From contig QQNE01000003.1 of assembly GCA_003402735.1 (NCBI GenBank), positions 39,125-103,124 of the forward strand: DNA of 64,000 bases, in the 5' to 3' direction. The stretch comes from Verrucomicrobiota bacterium. Lineage in GTDB: Bacteria; Verrucomicrobiota; Verrucomicrobiia; Verrucomicrobiales; DEV007. Positions within the stretch are counted from its first letter, which is position 1; each line of letters starts with the position of its first letter. This document shows positions 7,902-15,336 of the stretch, in pieces. The notes beneath the pieces are model-generated. The model was not told the DNA's origin and ran no database searches. It worked only from the letters and a program-made list of their open reading frames with translations. The position numbers and the translations under genes are program-made.

Positions 7902-10694
7902 GTGAGCCCTCCCTCAAGTTTTTTGTCGCGGCATCTCGGTTCCAGTGACGAGGTGGCCGCCGACATGGCTCGGGAAGTCGGGTTCCCTTCGGTGGATGCC
8001 TTGGTCGAAGCCGCGGTGCCGGAAGCGATCCGTCGTCGCCGCCCCTTTGCCTTGCCGGAGGCTCTCGGGGAGGTGCAGGCTTTGGAACAGCTCCGCCGTC
8101 TGATGTCGCGAAACGTGGTGAAGCGTTCGCTGATCGGGATGGGCTACGCGGACTGCGTCACCCCTCCCGTGATCCAGAGGAACCTTCTGGAAAATCCGGG
8201 TTGGTATACCGCCTACACTCCTTACCAAGCGGAAATCTCTCAGGGACGCCTGGAAGCCTTGCTCAACTTTCAGACCATGGTCGCCAACCTGACCGGGCTC
8301 GACGTCGCCAATGCCTCGTTGCTGGATGAGGCCACCGCCGCCGCGGAGGCCATGAGCCTGTGCGCTGCCACGCGGCCGGACCGCACCAGGTTCTTTGTCT
8401 CCGCCCGATGTCATCCGCAAATCATCGCGGTCGTGCAGACCCGGGCGGAACCGCTCGGCATCCAACTCATCCTCGGGGACGTGGCCAGCTTCGAGCCGGA
8501 CGGGAGTCTTCTCGGGGCCTTGGTTCAGGTGCCGGACACTGAAGGTGGCCTGCCCCATCTCGGGGATTTCACGCGGCGGGTTCACGAGGCCGGAGCGCTC
8601 GTCGTCGCGGCCACGGATCCGCTGTATCTCTGCCTCTACGAGTCCCCGGGAGAATGGGGCGCGGACATCGCCATCGGCAACACGCAGCGCTTTGGGGTGC
8701 CTCTCGGGTTCGGCGGACCCCACGCGGCATTCATGGCGGTTCGGGAAGATCTGAAACGTCGGTTGCCTGGCCGCTTGGTCGGTGTCTCCCGGGATGTCTC
8801 CGGTTTGCCCGCCTACCGATTGGCGTTGCAAACCCGGGAGCAGCACATCCGTCGGGAGAAGGCGACGAGCAACATCTGCACCGCCCAGGTCCTCCTGGCG
8901 GTGACCGCCTCCATGTATGCCGTTTACCACGGGCCGGAGGGATTGCGCGGCATGGCCAACCGGGTGCGTGACTTGACCTGGAAACTCGCGCGGGCCCTCG
9001 GCGGGGAATCCGGATTCGACACCGTGAAGGTGAGCCTCGAACCGGAGCGGCAGCGCGAGATCCTCTCCGCGGCCGAGGCGGCGGGTTACAATTTGCGGGC
9101 TTTTGGCGATGGCTCGATCGGGATCACCCTGGATGAGCGATCCACGCTCGGGGAGGTGGATGAACTGGCCGCTCTTTTTGGTGCGACGGTCGATTCTGCC
9201 GCGGAAGCGCCGCCGGTGGAGTGCCCACGGAAGCTGGTGTTGCTCCCGCAGGATGTCTTTCACCGTCATCACACCGAGACCTCCATGATGCGGTATCTGC
9301 ACCGGTTGGAGAGCAAGGACCTCTCCCTGACCACCAGCATGATTCCGCTCGGATCGTGCACCATGAAGCTCAACGCGGCGGCGGAAATGGCTCCATTGAG
9401 CTGGCCGGAGGTCAACCGGTTGCATCCTTTCGCGCCCCGGGATCAGTGGCTGGGGTATGCCGGATTGATTGCCGACCTGGAGAAATGGCTGGCCGAGGCC
9501 ACCGGTTTCGACGCCGTTTCCCTGCAGCCGAACGCGGGTTCCCAAGGCGAATATGCGGGGCTGCTGGCGATCCGGGGCTGGCACCGCGCCAACGGGAACA
9601 GCGGTCGCGACATCTGCCTGATCCCGGCCTCCGCCCACGGGACCAACCCGGCGAGCGCGGTGATGGCCGGGATGAAAGTGGTGCCCGTCCGTTGCGATGA
9701 CCATGGCAACGTGGACCTCGCGGACCTGGAAGCCAAGGCGGTGGCCAACAGCGAGCGTTTGGCCGCGGTGATGATCACCTATCCTTCGACCCACGGCGTC
9801 TTTGAGGAAGGGATTCGGGAGATCAGCCGGATCGTCCATCAACACGGTGGCCAGGTCTACATGGACGGGGCCAACCTCAACGCGCAGGTCGGGATCTGTT
9901 CTCCGGCGGAACTCGGCGCGGATGTTTGCCATTTGAATCTGCACAAGACGTTTTGCATCCCGCATGGGGGAGGGGGGCCGGGCGTGGGACCGATCGCCGT
10001 GGCGGCCCACCTGGCAAAGTATCTGCCGGGGCATCCGGTTCACCTGCAAAGCGCCGTCGGTCCGGTCAGCGCCGCCCCTTTCGGCAGCGCCAGCATTCTC
10101 ACCATCTCGTGGATGTACATCGCCATGATGGGGGCACCGGGCCTGACTCGGGCCACCAAGTGGGCCATCCTCAACGCCAACTACATCGCGTTCCGCCTCG
10201 AGCGATTTTATCCCGTGCTCTACCGAGGCCCGGGCGGGCTCGTGGCTCACGAGTGCATCCTCGATCTCAGGCCTTGCAAGGAAGTCGCCGGAGTGGAGGT
10301 GGAGGATGTGGCCAAGCGCCTCATCGATTACGGTTTCCACGCCCCCACCATGTCCTGGCCGGTGCCCGGAACGCTCATGGTCGAACCGACAGAGAGCGAA
10401 TCCCGCGAGGAACTGGATCGCTTCTGCGATGCCATGATCGCGATTCACGGCGAGATCATGGCCATCGCCAATGGGAATTCGGATCGGGAGCAGAATCCTC
10501 TCAAACACGCGCCGCACCCGGCGGCGGTCCTGTTGGCGGACGCCTGGGATCGTCCTTACTCCAGGGAAATGGCGGCTTATCCGGCTCCTTGGACTCGGAT
10601 CCACAAATATTGGCCGCCGGTGTCGCGCATCGACAACGTCCACGGGGACAGGCACCTCGTCTGCAGCTGCCCGGATGTGGCCAGTTACGGGTGA
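7902..10694 (+). CDS. gcvP: glycine dehydrogenase (decarboxylating), P protein
   Basis: 930-residue single-chain P protein, which decarboxylates glycine using pyridoxal phosphate and passes the aminomethyl group to GcvH lipoyl-lysine. The length fits the fused P1-P2 form rather than the split gcvPA/gcvPB form. The PLP lysine is K682 in [25 protein letters not shown] sequence, and [15 protein letters not shown] and [17 protein letters not shown] are further family signatures. Translation most likely starts at GTG 7902, 18 bases after gcvH, because the conserved N-terminus [16 protein letters not shown] follows directly. The last 10 bases overlap the 3' end of the convergent hypothetical gene. 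Confidence 0.97.
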   Translation: MSPPSSFLSRHLGSSDEVAADMAREVGFPSVDALVEAAVPEAIRRRRPFALPEALGEVQALEQLRRLMSRNVVKRSLIGMGYADCVTPPVIQRNLLENPGWYTAYTPYQAEISQGRLEALLNFQTMVANLTGLDVANASLLDEATAAAEAMSLCAATRPDRTRFFVSARCHPQIIAVVQTRAEPLGIQLILGDVASFEPDGSLLGALVQVPDTEGGLPHLGDFTRRVHEAGALVVAATDPLYLCLYESPGEWGADIAIGNTQRFGVPLGFGGPHAAFMAVREDLKRRLPGRLVGVSRDVSGLPAYRLALQTREQHIRREKATSNICTAQVLLAVTASMYAVYHGPEGLRGMANRVRDLTWKLARALGGESGFDTVKVSLEPERQREILSAAEAAGYNLRAFGDGSIGITLDERSTLGEVDELAALFGATVDSAAEAPPVECPRKLVLLPQDVFHRHHTETSMMRYLHRLESKDLSLTTSMIPLGSCTMKLNAAAEMAPLSWPEVNRLHPFAPRDQWLGYAGLIADLEKWLAEATGFDAVSLQPNAGSQGEYAGLLAIRGWHRANGNSGRDICLIPASAHGTNPASAVMAGMKVVPVRCDDHGNVDLADLEAKAVANSERLAAVMITYPSTHGVFEEGIREISRIVHQHGGQVYMDGANLNAQVGICSPAELGADVCHLNLHKTFCIPHGGGGPGVGPIAVAAHLAKYLPGHPVHLQSAVGPVSAAPFGSASILTISWMYIAMMGAPGLTRATKWAILNANYIAFRLERFYPVLYRGPGGLVAHECILDLRPCKEVAGVEVEDVAKRLIDYGFHAPTMSWPVPGTLMVEPTESESREELDRFCDAMIAIHGEIMAIANGNSDREQNPLKHAPHPAAVLLADAWDRPYSREMAAYPAPWTRIHKYWPPVSRIDNVHGDRHLVCSCPDVASYG

Positions 10695-11155
10695 CCGGCG
10701 TCATCCCAGAGCTCACGGGCCACGAGCTTGGCCTTCTCCAGGCCCAACGGGGTGAACCGGAAGCTCTTGGTCGTCTTGGTGCTGGGCACGGCGGAGAGGT
10801 AATGGTCCACACAGAGCGGATTGAGCGCTTGTACATTCAGGGGCTTGGTGCGCGCGTCCCCGATCACCTCGTTGAGGACAGTGGTGTCGAATTGGAGATC
10901 CGGCTCGGCGCGTTCCGAGACCAAGGCGAGAGCGGCCACCAGCGCGGCATCCGGCCCCGGGAGAGAGGCTAGCCCCTCGCGCAGTCGGTCCCGTGACGGC
11001 AACGAGAAGGCCGGGGCGCGCCCCTTGGCGGTTTCCGCCGGACTGGGGTCGATCGACAACGAGATCCGGCTGAGCACAGCGAGGACGAGATCCAGCTGTT
11101 GCTTTCGGGGAAGGGCCGCGATGAGCCCGAGCAGATCATCGGGATCGGTTGCCAT
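10685..11155 (-). CDS. hypothetical protein
   Basis: 156-residue protein if the ATG at 11155 ([20 protein letters not shown]) is used; the frame stays open 14 codons further upstream, but that extension is Cys/Phe-rich and unlikely. No family was recognised. The sequence is helical with Leu-rich segments, has no signal peptide or membrane segment, and ends with a basic/Thr-rich stretch ([18 protein letters not shown]) reminiscent of a winged-helix tail, which is speculation. It is convergent with gcvP and overlaps it by 10 bases. The upstream region carries three ATGTACA motifs that might be operators. Confidence 0.6.
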   Translation of the reverse strand: MATDPDDLLGLIAALPRKQQLDLVLAVLSRISLSIDPSPAETAKGRAPAFSLPSRDRLREGLASLPGPDAALVAALALVSERAEPDLQFDTTVLNEVIGDARTKPLNVQALNPLCVDHYLSAVPSTKTTKSFRFTPLGLEKAKLVARELWDDAGHP

Positions 11156-11316
11156 GGTGCCAGTCTGCCAGGATGTACAAAAAAAGAAGATTCGCAAGAC
11201 AAAGCCAGGACAAACAACAACAAAATGTACAACTTAAATAAAATATGTTGCCCTATTGACAACTTAATGTACACTCAATGTGGCGAACCCGATAGGCCTT
11301 GAGCTATTCGGAAAGA
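11156..11316. promoter_or_regulatory. AT-rich intergenic region with three ATGTACA motifs
   Basis: The space between the hypothetical gene (minus) and the regulator gene (plus) is markedly AT-rich compared with its surroundings. The motif ATGTACA occurs at 11173-11179, 11225-11231 and 11267-11273, each containing the palindrome TGTACA; CAACTTAA also occurs twice (from 11230 and from 11260). A TTGACA hexamer is at 11256-11261 on the plus strand. The arrangement suggests operators and promoters for one or both flanking genes, but no known regulator site was matched. Confidence 0.3.
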
Positions 11317-11346
11317 ATGAGCCGGTTCCGTGAGGGGCCGGCTCAT
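11317..11346 (+). terminator. hairpin with terminator-like stem
   Basis: Perfect 9-base inverted repeat ATGAGCCGG / CCGGCTCAT with a 12-base loop, followed by TTATTTC. It lies between divergent genes, where no annotated transcript ends, so it may end an unannotated small RNA or act as a leader structure for the regulator gene at 11498. Confidence 0.35.
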
Positions 11347-11497
11347 TTATTTCAGGGATCTCGAAGATTCGCATCTTGAGTCAATAAGGGGTTGCTTGTT
11401 TTCAGATTCTGGGACAGGATGCCCCTGCAACGTGGGGCGGCACACGCTCGGGTTCGCCAAATTCAGGCCGCGCCGTCCCGCACAACCGAATAGTTCA

Positions 11498-12013
11498 ATG
11501 AGGAATCCAACTACCAGAGTGGGTTCGGCGGGCAGTTTCGTGCCCACGCCGGACCAGAATCCGTGTCGCTCCGAAATCGTGTGGGAGCGTTTCGATGAAG
11601 TCTTGCAACGTCTGCGGGATGATGGAGTTCCGCCGGAGGAGATCGCCAGAGGGCTGGCTGCTTTTGTGGCGGATGCCATGGAGCGGGTGGCCAAACCCTC
11701 TGGTGGCCCGTTGGCGGAAGCAGGAAACGCTGGCGGCGGAGAAGGTTCGGTCCCGGTGGATTTGAAGAGGGTGCCCAATCGGTTTTCGGTGAGCGCGTTG
11801 CTGGTGCTTCATTCCCTGAGGTGTGCCGCCAGTCAACCGGCCCGGCTCGGCCGGATGTTGGGGGTTTCCGCCGCGGCGATGAGCGGGATTCTGGACACGC
11901 TGGAGGCCAGAGGTCTCGTGATCAGGGAGCGCGATCCGGAAGACCGCCGCAAGGTGCAGGTGGGGCTCACGAAAAAGGGTCACTTGGAGGTCGCCGCCAT
12001 GTTCCTCAACTGA
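11498..12013 (+). CDS. MarR-like winged-helix transcriptional regulator
   Basis: 171 residues from ATG 11498. The C-terminal half has the MarR winged helix: helix-turn-helix in LGRMLGVSAAAMSGILDTLE, then the wing RGLVIRERDPEDRRKVQVGLT, with the conserved D/R pattern of MarR proteins. The N-terminal 75 residues (WERFDEVLQRLRDDGVPPEE) are charged and helical with no recognised domain. The reading frame is open 56 codons further upstream, but that part overlaps the intergenic hairpin and is unlikely to be coding. A terminator follows 14 bases after the stop. Its ligand and targets are unknown; the adjacent AT-rich region with ATGTACA motifs is a candidate site. Confidence 0.8.
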   Translation: MRNPTTRVGSAGSFVPTPDQNPCRSEIVWERFDEVLQRLRDDGVPPEEIARGLAAFVADAMERVAKPSGGPLAEAGNAGGGEGSVPVDLKRVPNRFSVSALLVLHSLRCAASQPARLGRMLGVSAAAMSGILDTLEARGLVIRERDPEDRRKVQVGLTKKGHLEVAAMFLN

Positions 12014-12026
12014 AGGGGAATGCCAG

Positions 12027-12058
12027 AAGAGGCCGTCCGTTCGTCGGACGACCTCTTT
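12027..12058 (+). terminator. rho-independent terminator after the MarR-like gene
   Basis: Stem of about 12 pairs, AGAGGCCGTCCG with CGGACGACCTCT, broken by one C-A mismatch and closed by a 5-base loop, followed by TTTGT. It lies 14 bases downstream of the regulator stop codon and before the convergent EF-hand gene, which it may also serve from the other side. Confidence 0.65.
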
Positions 12059-12110
12059 GTCAAACTGCCGGGGCAACCTCGACGGAGTCGTCGCCGACTC
12101 CAGGTAGCCT

Positions 12111-12752
12111 TCAGGATTCGACTGGTGGCCGTTTCGGGGTCTGCCCCGCTCCGGCACCTTTCTCGCCCGGACCACCCGGACGGCCCGCGCCGGCGGCCCG
12201 CATTTCTTCGGGAGTGACCTTTCCGTCGGCATTGGCGTCTGCCTTGGACATCCGTGACCAAACTTCCGCCGGGGCTTCATCTTCCGTGATCCCTCCATTT
12301 CCATCCTTGTCCATTTTGGCAAAAAACTCTTGCGGGTTCGGCCTGCCTCCCGATCCCGCCGCTCCGCCCATCACCGCGGCAAATTCCTCCCGGCTCACGC
12401 TGCCATCTGCGTCCTTGTCGGCCTTGCCCAGCCTCTCCCATCGTTCCCCAGCTTCATCCGCGGTGATTTTGCCGTCGCCATTCTTGTCCGTCATCTTGAA
12501 GAAGGCGCCGCCACCGGCCTCGCCCGGTCCACCCGGCCGAAGACTCGCCATTTCTTGAGGGCTGATGGATCCGTCTCCGTCCTTGTCCAGCTTCGAAAGC
12601 TTTTCCCACATCGGTGCGGGGGCTTCCGATTGGGAGATTTTGCCGTCTCCGTCCTTGTCCATCTGTTTCCAGCGGGAGCCGTCCTGAGCCTGGAGGCTGG
12701 TGATGTTGAGGCCGATGGCCATGGCGGCGGTGATCAGGGTTATCGATTTCAT
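12111..12752 (-). CDS. secreted EF-hand calcium-binding protein
   Basis: 213 residues from ATG 12752; an upstream in-frame GTG at 12770 is less likely because AAGACAAG precedes the ATG. A signal peptide (MKSITLITAAMAIGLNITSLQA) is followed by six EF-hand loops: DKDGDGKISQSE, DKDGDGSISPQE, DKNGDGKITADE, DKDADGSVSREE, DKDGNGGITEDE and DANADGKVTPEE. Each has Asp at loop positions 1, 3 and mostly 5 and Glu at 12, so calcium binding is plausible. The C-terminus is Gly/Pro-rich. Proteins of this layout are common in planctomycetes and verrucomicrobia and their function is unknown. It is divergent from the vWA pilin gene. Confidence 0.88.
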   Translation of the reverse strand: MKSITLITAAMAIGLNITSLQAQDGSRWKQMDKDGDGKISQSEAPAPMWEKLSKLDKDGDGSISPQEMASLRPGGPGEAGGGAFFKMTDKNGDGKITADEAGERWERLGKADKDADGSVSREEFAAVMGGAAGSGGRPNPQEFFAKMDKDGNGGITEDEAPAEVWSRMSKADANADGKVTPEEMRAAGAGRPGGPGEKGAGAGQTPKRPPVES

Positions 12753-12853
12753 TTTCTTGTCTTGGATCACAGGGAGAGACGGCGCGTGGGCGGACCGGTT
12801 ACGACGACGGTGTGTTTTTTTGAAAAAAAGAGTCGTGGAGCGAAAAAGTCACC

Positions 12854-12881
12854 TTGACGATTCATTTATAAGAATCATATT
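12854..12881 (+). promoter_or_regulatory. putative promoter of the vWA pilin operon
   Basis: TTGACG at 12854-12859 and CATATT at 12876-12881, separated by 16 bases. Transcription would start at about 12887, at the ATG itself (12886), implying a leaderless or nearly leaderless transcript if the promoter is real. Confidence 0.35.
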
Positions 12882-12885
12882 AGCC

Positions 12886-14841
12886 ATGATTTATAAAATC
12901 TGGCACAAGCCGCTCCGGATTGTCCAACGCGGCGCTTTCTCTCTCCTTGAGGTGCTCATCACCGTCGCCCTTCTCGGCATCCTCGCCGTTGTGGCTTTTG
13001 AATCCTCCCATCGCCTCCGTCAGGGCGCGAATCAAACCAAGCTCGATTCCGACGTCGCCGCCATCAATCAGTCGATCAAGGTTTACTTGGCCAACGGCGG
13101 GAGCTTCGCAGGTGTCACCGAACCTGCCGCGGTCTTGAACAAGCTCAAGACTCGCCGGGGCACCGAAGACGGGGCCTCGTTTGCCGGGTTGCGATCGGAC
13201 ATGATCGATCACCGGATCAACCCGGTGCCGCAAACGCAGTCCGAGGCCCAAACCAAGGCGGCGCGCGCGGTCTGGAATTCCACGGCGCAACGCTTTGAGG
13301 TGGCTTACCAGGGCTCCGGGGGCATCGCCCGGTTTGAACTGAGCGAAGCGGAGGGAAGAGTCGATCATGGCGTGGAGAGTCGGACGTCCGGGCCGATCGA
13401 TTTGAACCGGGGCAACGGCTGGATTTGGAATTACAACGAGGTCGCGGCTTCGGCGAGAACGCCCGTGCGCAATGTTCCGGTGCAACCGGTCACTCCGCCG
13501 ACGCCCGTGGCGGTTGCCCCACCGGGTCGGTTGAGCGCTCCGGTCGTGAGCAGTCCGGGTGGCACCTACCGTTACAATACCTTTCCAACGAGCATCACGA
13601 TCACCAACCCGAATGGCACCGGGAATCTGGTTTACTCGAAGCAGTGGTCCGGGACCGGGATTCAATGGGAACGCTACCAGTCACCGATCTCGATGCAACC
13701 TGGGGACAGTCTGTTGGCGCGCGTGCAGGCAACGGCACCCGAACATACCGACAGCGTCACAGTGGGCGGGACTTATGAGGTGGAGACGATCGACCTGAGT
13801 CCGGCCACCTTCACCCCGAGTTCGAGTTATCTGGATCTCGGGGTCAACGACACGGTGACGATGCAGATCGTGAACCCGAATCCGGCAGCTTACAACAGCG
13901 TGATCGAATACTCGATTCTTGGGGGGGCGTTCACTCGCTACACCGATCCGCTCGCCTTGTCTCCAGCGACTTATGCGAACGGCTTTGAAATCACGGCCCG
14001 GGTGGTTCCAGGCAGCGGCAGCGTCGGGTTCCGGTCCAGCACCTCGTCGAGCCAGTTTCTGTCGCTGAAGCTGAAGGCGCCGTTGATCGATAAGAAACAG
14101 GCAGAATCCATCTTCACCATGACCCTCTCGGATCCGAATCCGGTGGGCAAGGGCAACATGCGGTATTTGATTCAGGATCTGAACAACGGGAGCCGGACGG
14201 CGTGGAGCAATTACGTCGCCCCTTTCCTGATCGATGGCGACAAGTATATCAAAGGGTTTGAGGTCATCTCCTATGCGGCAGCCAAGGCGACCCGTTACCT
14301 GGATAGCGCCGAGAGCAACGTCCAAGGCCGCAGCTTCTTCGGGACCAAGGTCGCCGAGCGAGTCGTCATGGTGCTGGATGTATCCGGTTCCATGTCGATC
14401 AACGGGCGCCTCACGAAGGTGAAGGATGAAGCGAAACGGCTGCTCTCCACCATGCCGACGACCGGGAAGATGGCGATCATTACCTTTTCCACCGGGGTGA
14501 GCACCCGGTTTTCGTATCAGCAGACCACACCCAGCAAGGTGACCGAGGCGCAAACCATCGTCAATTCCCTCGTGGCCAGCGGATCCACCAACTACATTTC
14601 AGCTCTGACGACGGCGCGGAACCTCGTGAACACGAATCCCGAAATTGAACAAGTGGTGTTCCTTTCCGACGGCGCACCGGACGGCGGAACGTCCTCTCAT
14701 ACGGCTATTCTCACCCTGGTGGACCAGATCGCCGCCAAGGGCGTCGCTTTGAGCCCGATCGGCTACGAAATGACGACGGCGGCGGAGAAGAAGCTCATTC
14801 AGGACATGAAAGATCGCGGAGTTCCCAAACCGAAAAAGTAA
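12886..14841 (+). CDS. type IV pilin-like protein with C-terminal von Willebrand A domain
   Basis: 651 residues from ATG 12886; the open frame extends upstream into non-coding sequence. The N-terminus is a prepilin signal, RGAFSLLEVLITVALLGIL, with cleavage predicted between A17 and F18 so that the glutamate falls at +5. A pilin-like helical part (to about 190) is followed by a Pro/Val linker, then beta-sandwich repeats resembling chitobiase/Ig modules (about 215-480). The C-terminal 160 residues form a vWA domain with MIDAS residues D498, S500 and S502 in DVSGSMS, a Thr in SGSTNY and D595 in SDGAPD. This suggests a pilus- or pseudopilus-tip adhesin. It overlaps the next gene by one base (TAATG). 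Confidence 0.88.
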   Translation: MIYKIWHKPLRIVQRGAFSLLEVLITVALLGILAVVAFESSHRLRQGANQTKLDSDVAAINQSIKVYLANGGSFAGVTEPAAVLNKLKTRRGTEDGASFAGLRSDMIDHRINPVPQTQSEAQTKAARAVWNSTAQRFEVAYQGSGGIARFELSEAEGRVDHGVESRTSGPIDLNRGNGWIWNYNEVAASARTPVRNVPVQPVTPPTPVAVAPPGRLSAPVVSSPGGTYRYNTFPTSITITNPNGTGNLVYSKQWSGTGIQWERYQSPISMQPGDSLLARVQATAPEHTDSVTVGGTYEVETIDLSPATFTPSSSYLDLGVNDTVTMQIVNPNPAAYNSVIEYSILGGAFTRYTDPLALSPATYANGFEITARVVPGSGSVGFRSSTSSSQFLSLKLKAPLIDKKQAESIFTMTLSDPNPVGKGNMRYLIQDLNNGSRTAWSNYVAPFLIDGDKYIKGFEVISYAAAKATRYLDSAESNVQGRSFFGTKVAERVVMVLDVSGSMSINGRLTKVKDEAKRLLSTMPTTGKMAIITFSTGVSTRFSYQQTTPSKVTEAQTIVNSLVASGSTNYISALTTARNLVNTNPEIEQVVFLSDGAPDGGTSSHTAILTLVDQIAAKGVALSPIGYEMTTAAEKKLIQDMKDRGVPKPKK

Positions 14842-15299
14842 TGAGAATTGAACCATTTACCTATGCTTCCGCCCTCGGCGCGCTGTTTGTGCTGGCGGCC
14901 TGTACTCCGGACGAGCCCTCTTCCGGGGGAGGAAAACCTGGCGCCTGGACCCCGACAGAGGTGGAGAAAGAGTTGGACGCCTTCGGACAGGATCTGGACC
15001 GCATCCTCGCGGTGGTGGAACCACTGGGGGAGGATTGGGAGGCTGCGAGCCGTCACGTCCTGGAAGACGATGCGCTCGTCAAGCTGGTGGATGGACACCT
15101 GAAGCAGATCGAGGAGGTCTCGGCCACGTTGCGGGCGATGAAGCCCGAGGAGCGAGCGAGTTATGCCGATTCGATCCAGTCTTCTCTGCAATCGATGGAG
15201 CTGCGCATGACGGAGATTTACGCCAGCAGCAGCGCGGCGGCGGACGCTTTTGCGCCGATGTTCACCGCAGCCGAGGAAGCGTTGCGGTCCTGTCTCTGA
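14841..15299 (+). CDS. small lipoprotein coupled to the vWA pilin
   Basis: 152 residues. A signal peptide ends in the lipobox LAAC with the lipidated cysteine at residue 21, followed by a short Ser/Gly linker and a helical, acidic body (TEVEKELDAFGQDLDRILAV) likely to form coiled coils. Start and stop codons of neighbouring genes overlap as TAATG, so it is translationally coupled to the vWA pilin gene and probably works with it at the envelope. No domain family was recognised. Confidence 0.8.
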   Translation: MRIEPFTYASALGALFVLAACTPDEPSSGGGKPGAWTPTEVEKELDAFGQDLDRILAVVEPLGEDWEAASRHVLEDDALVKLVDGHLKQIEEVSATLRAMKPEERASYADSIQSSLQSMELRMTEIYASSSAAADAFAPMFTAAEEALRSCL

Positions 15300-15311
15300 G
15301 TTGCCAGCCGG

Positions 15312-15336
15312 GTTCCCCAAACGTTTCTTGGGGAAC
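15312..15336 (+). promoter_or_regulatory. hairpin directly before the exonuclease-ligase start codon
   Basis: Perfect 9-base inverted repeat GTTCCCCAA / TTGGGGAAC with a 7-base loop. The right arm, which contains the only purine-rich ribosome-binding sequence, ends exactly one base before the ATG at 15337. It could end the upstream operon weakly (no T tract follows) or control translation of the next gene. Confidence 0.4.

Noticed and set aside
12700..12885. 62-codon upstream extension of the vWA pilin
   Set aside because: It runs through the divergent EF-hand gene and the intergenic promoter; the prepilin signal begins only after ATG 12886.
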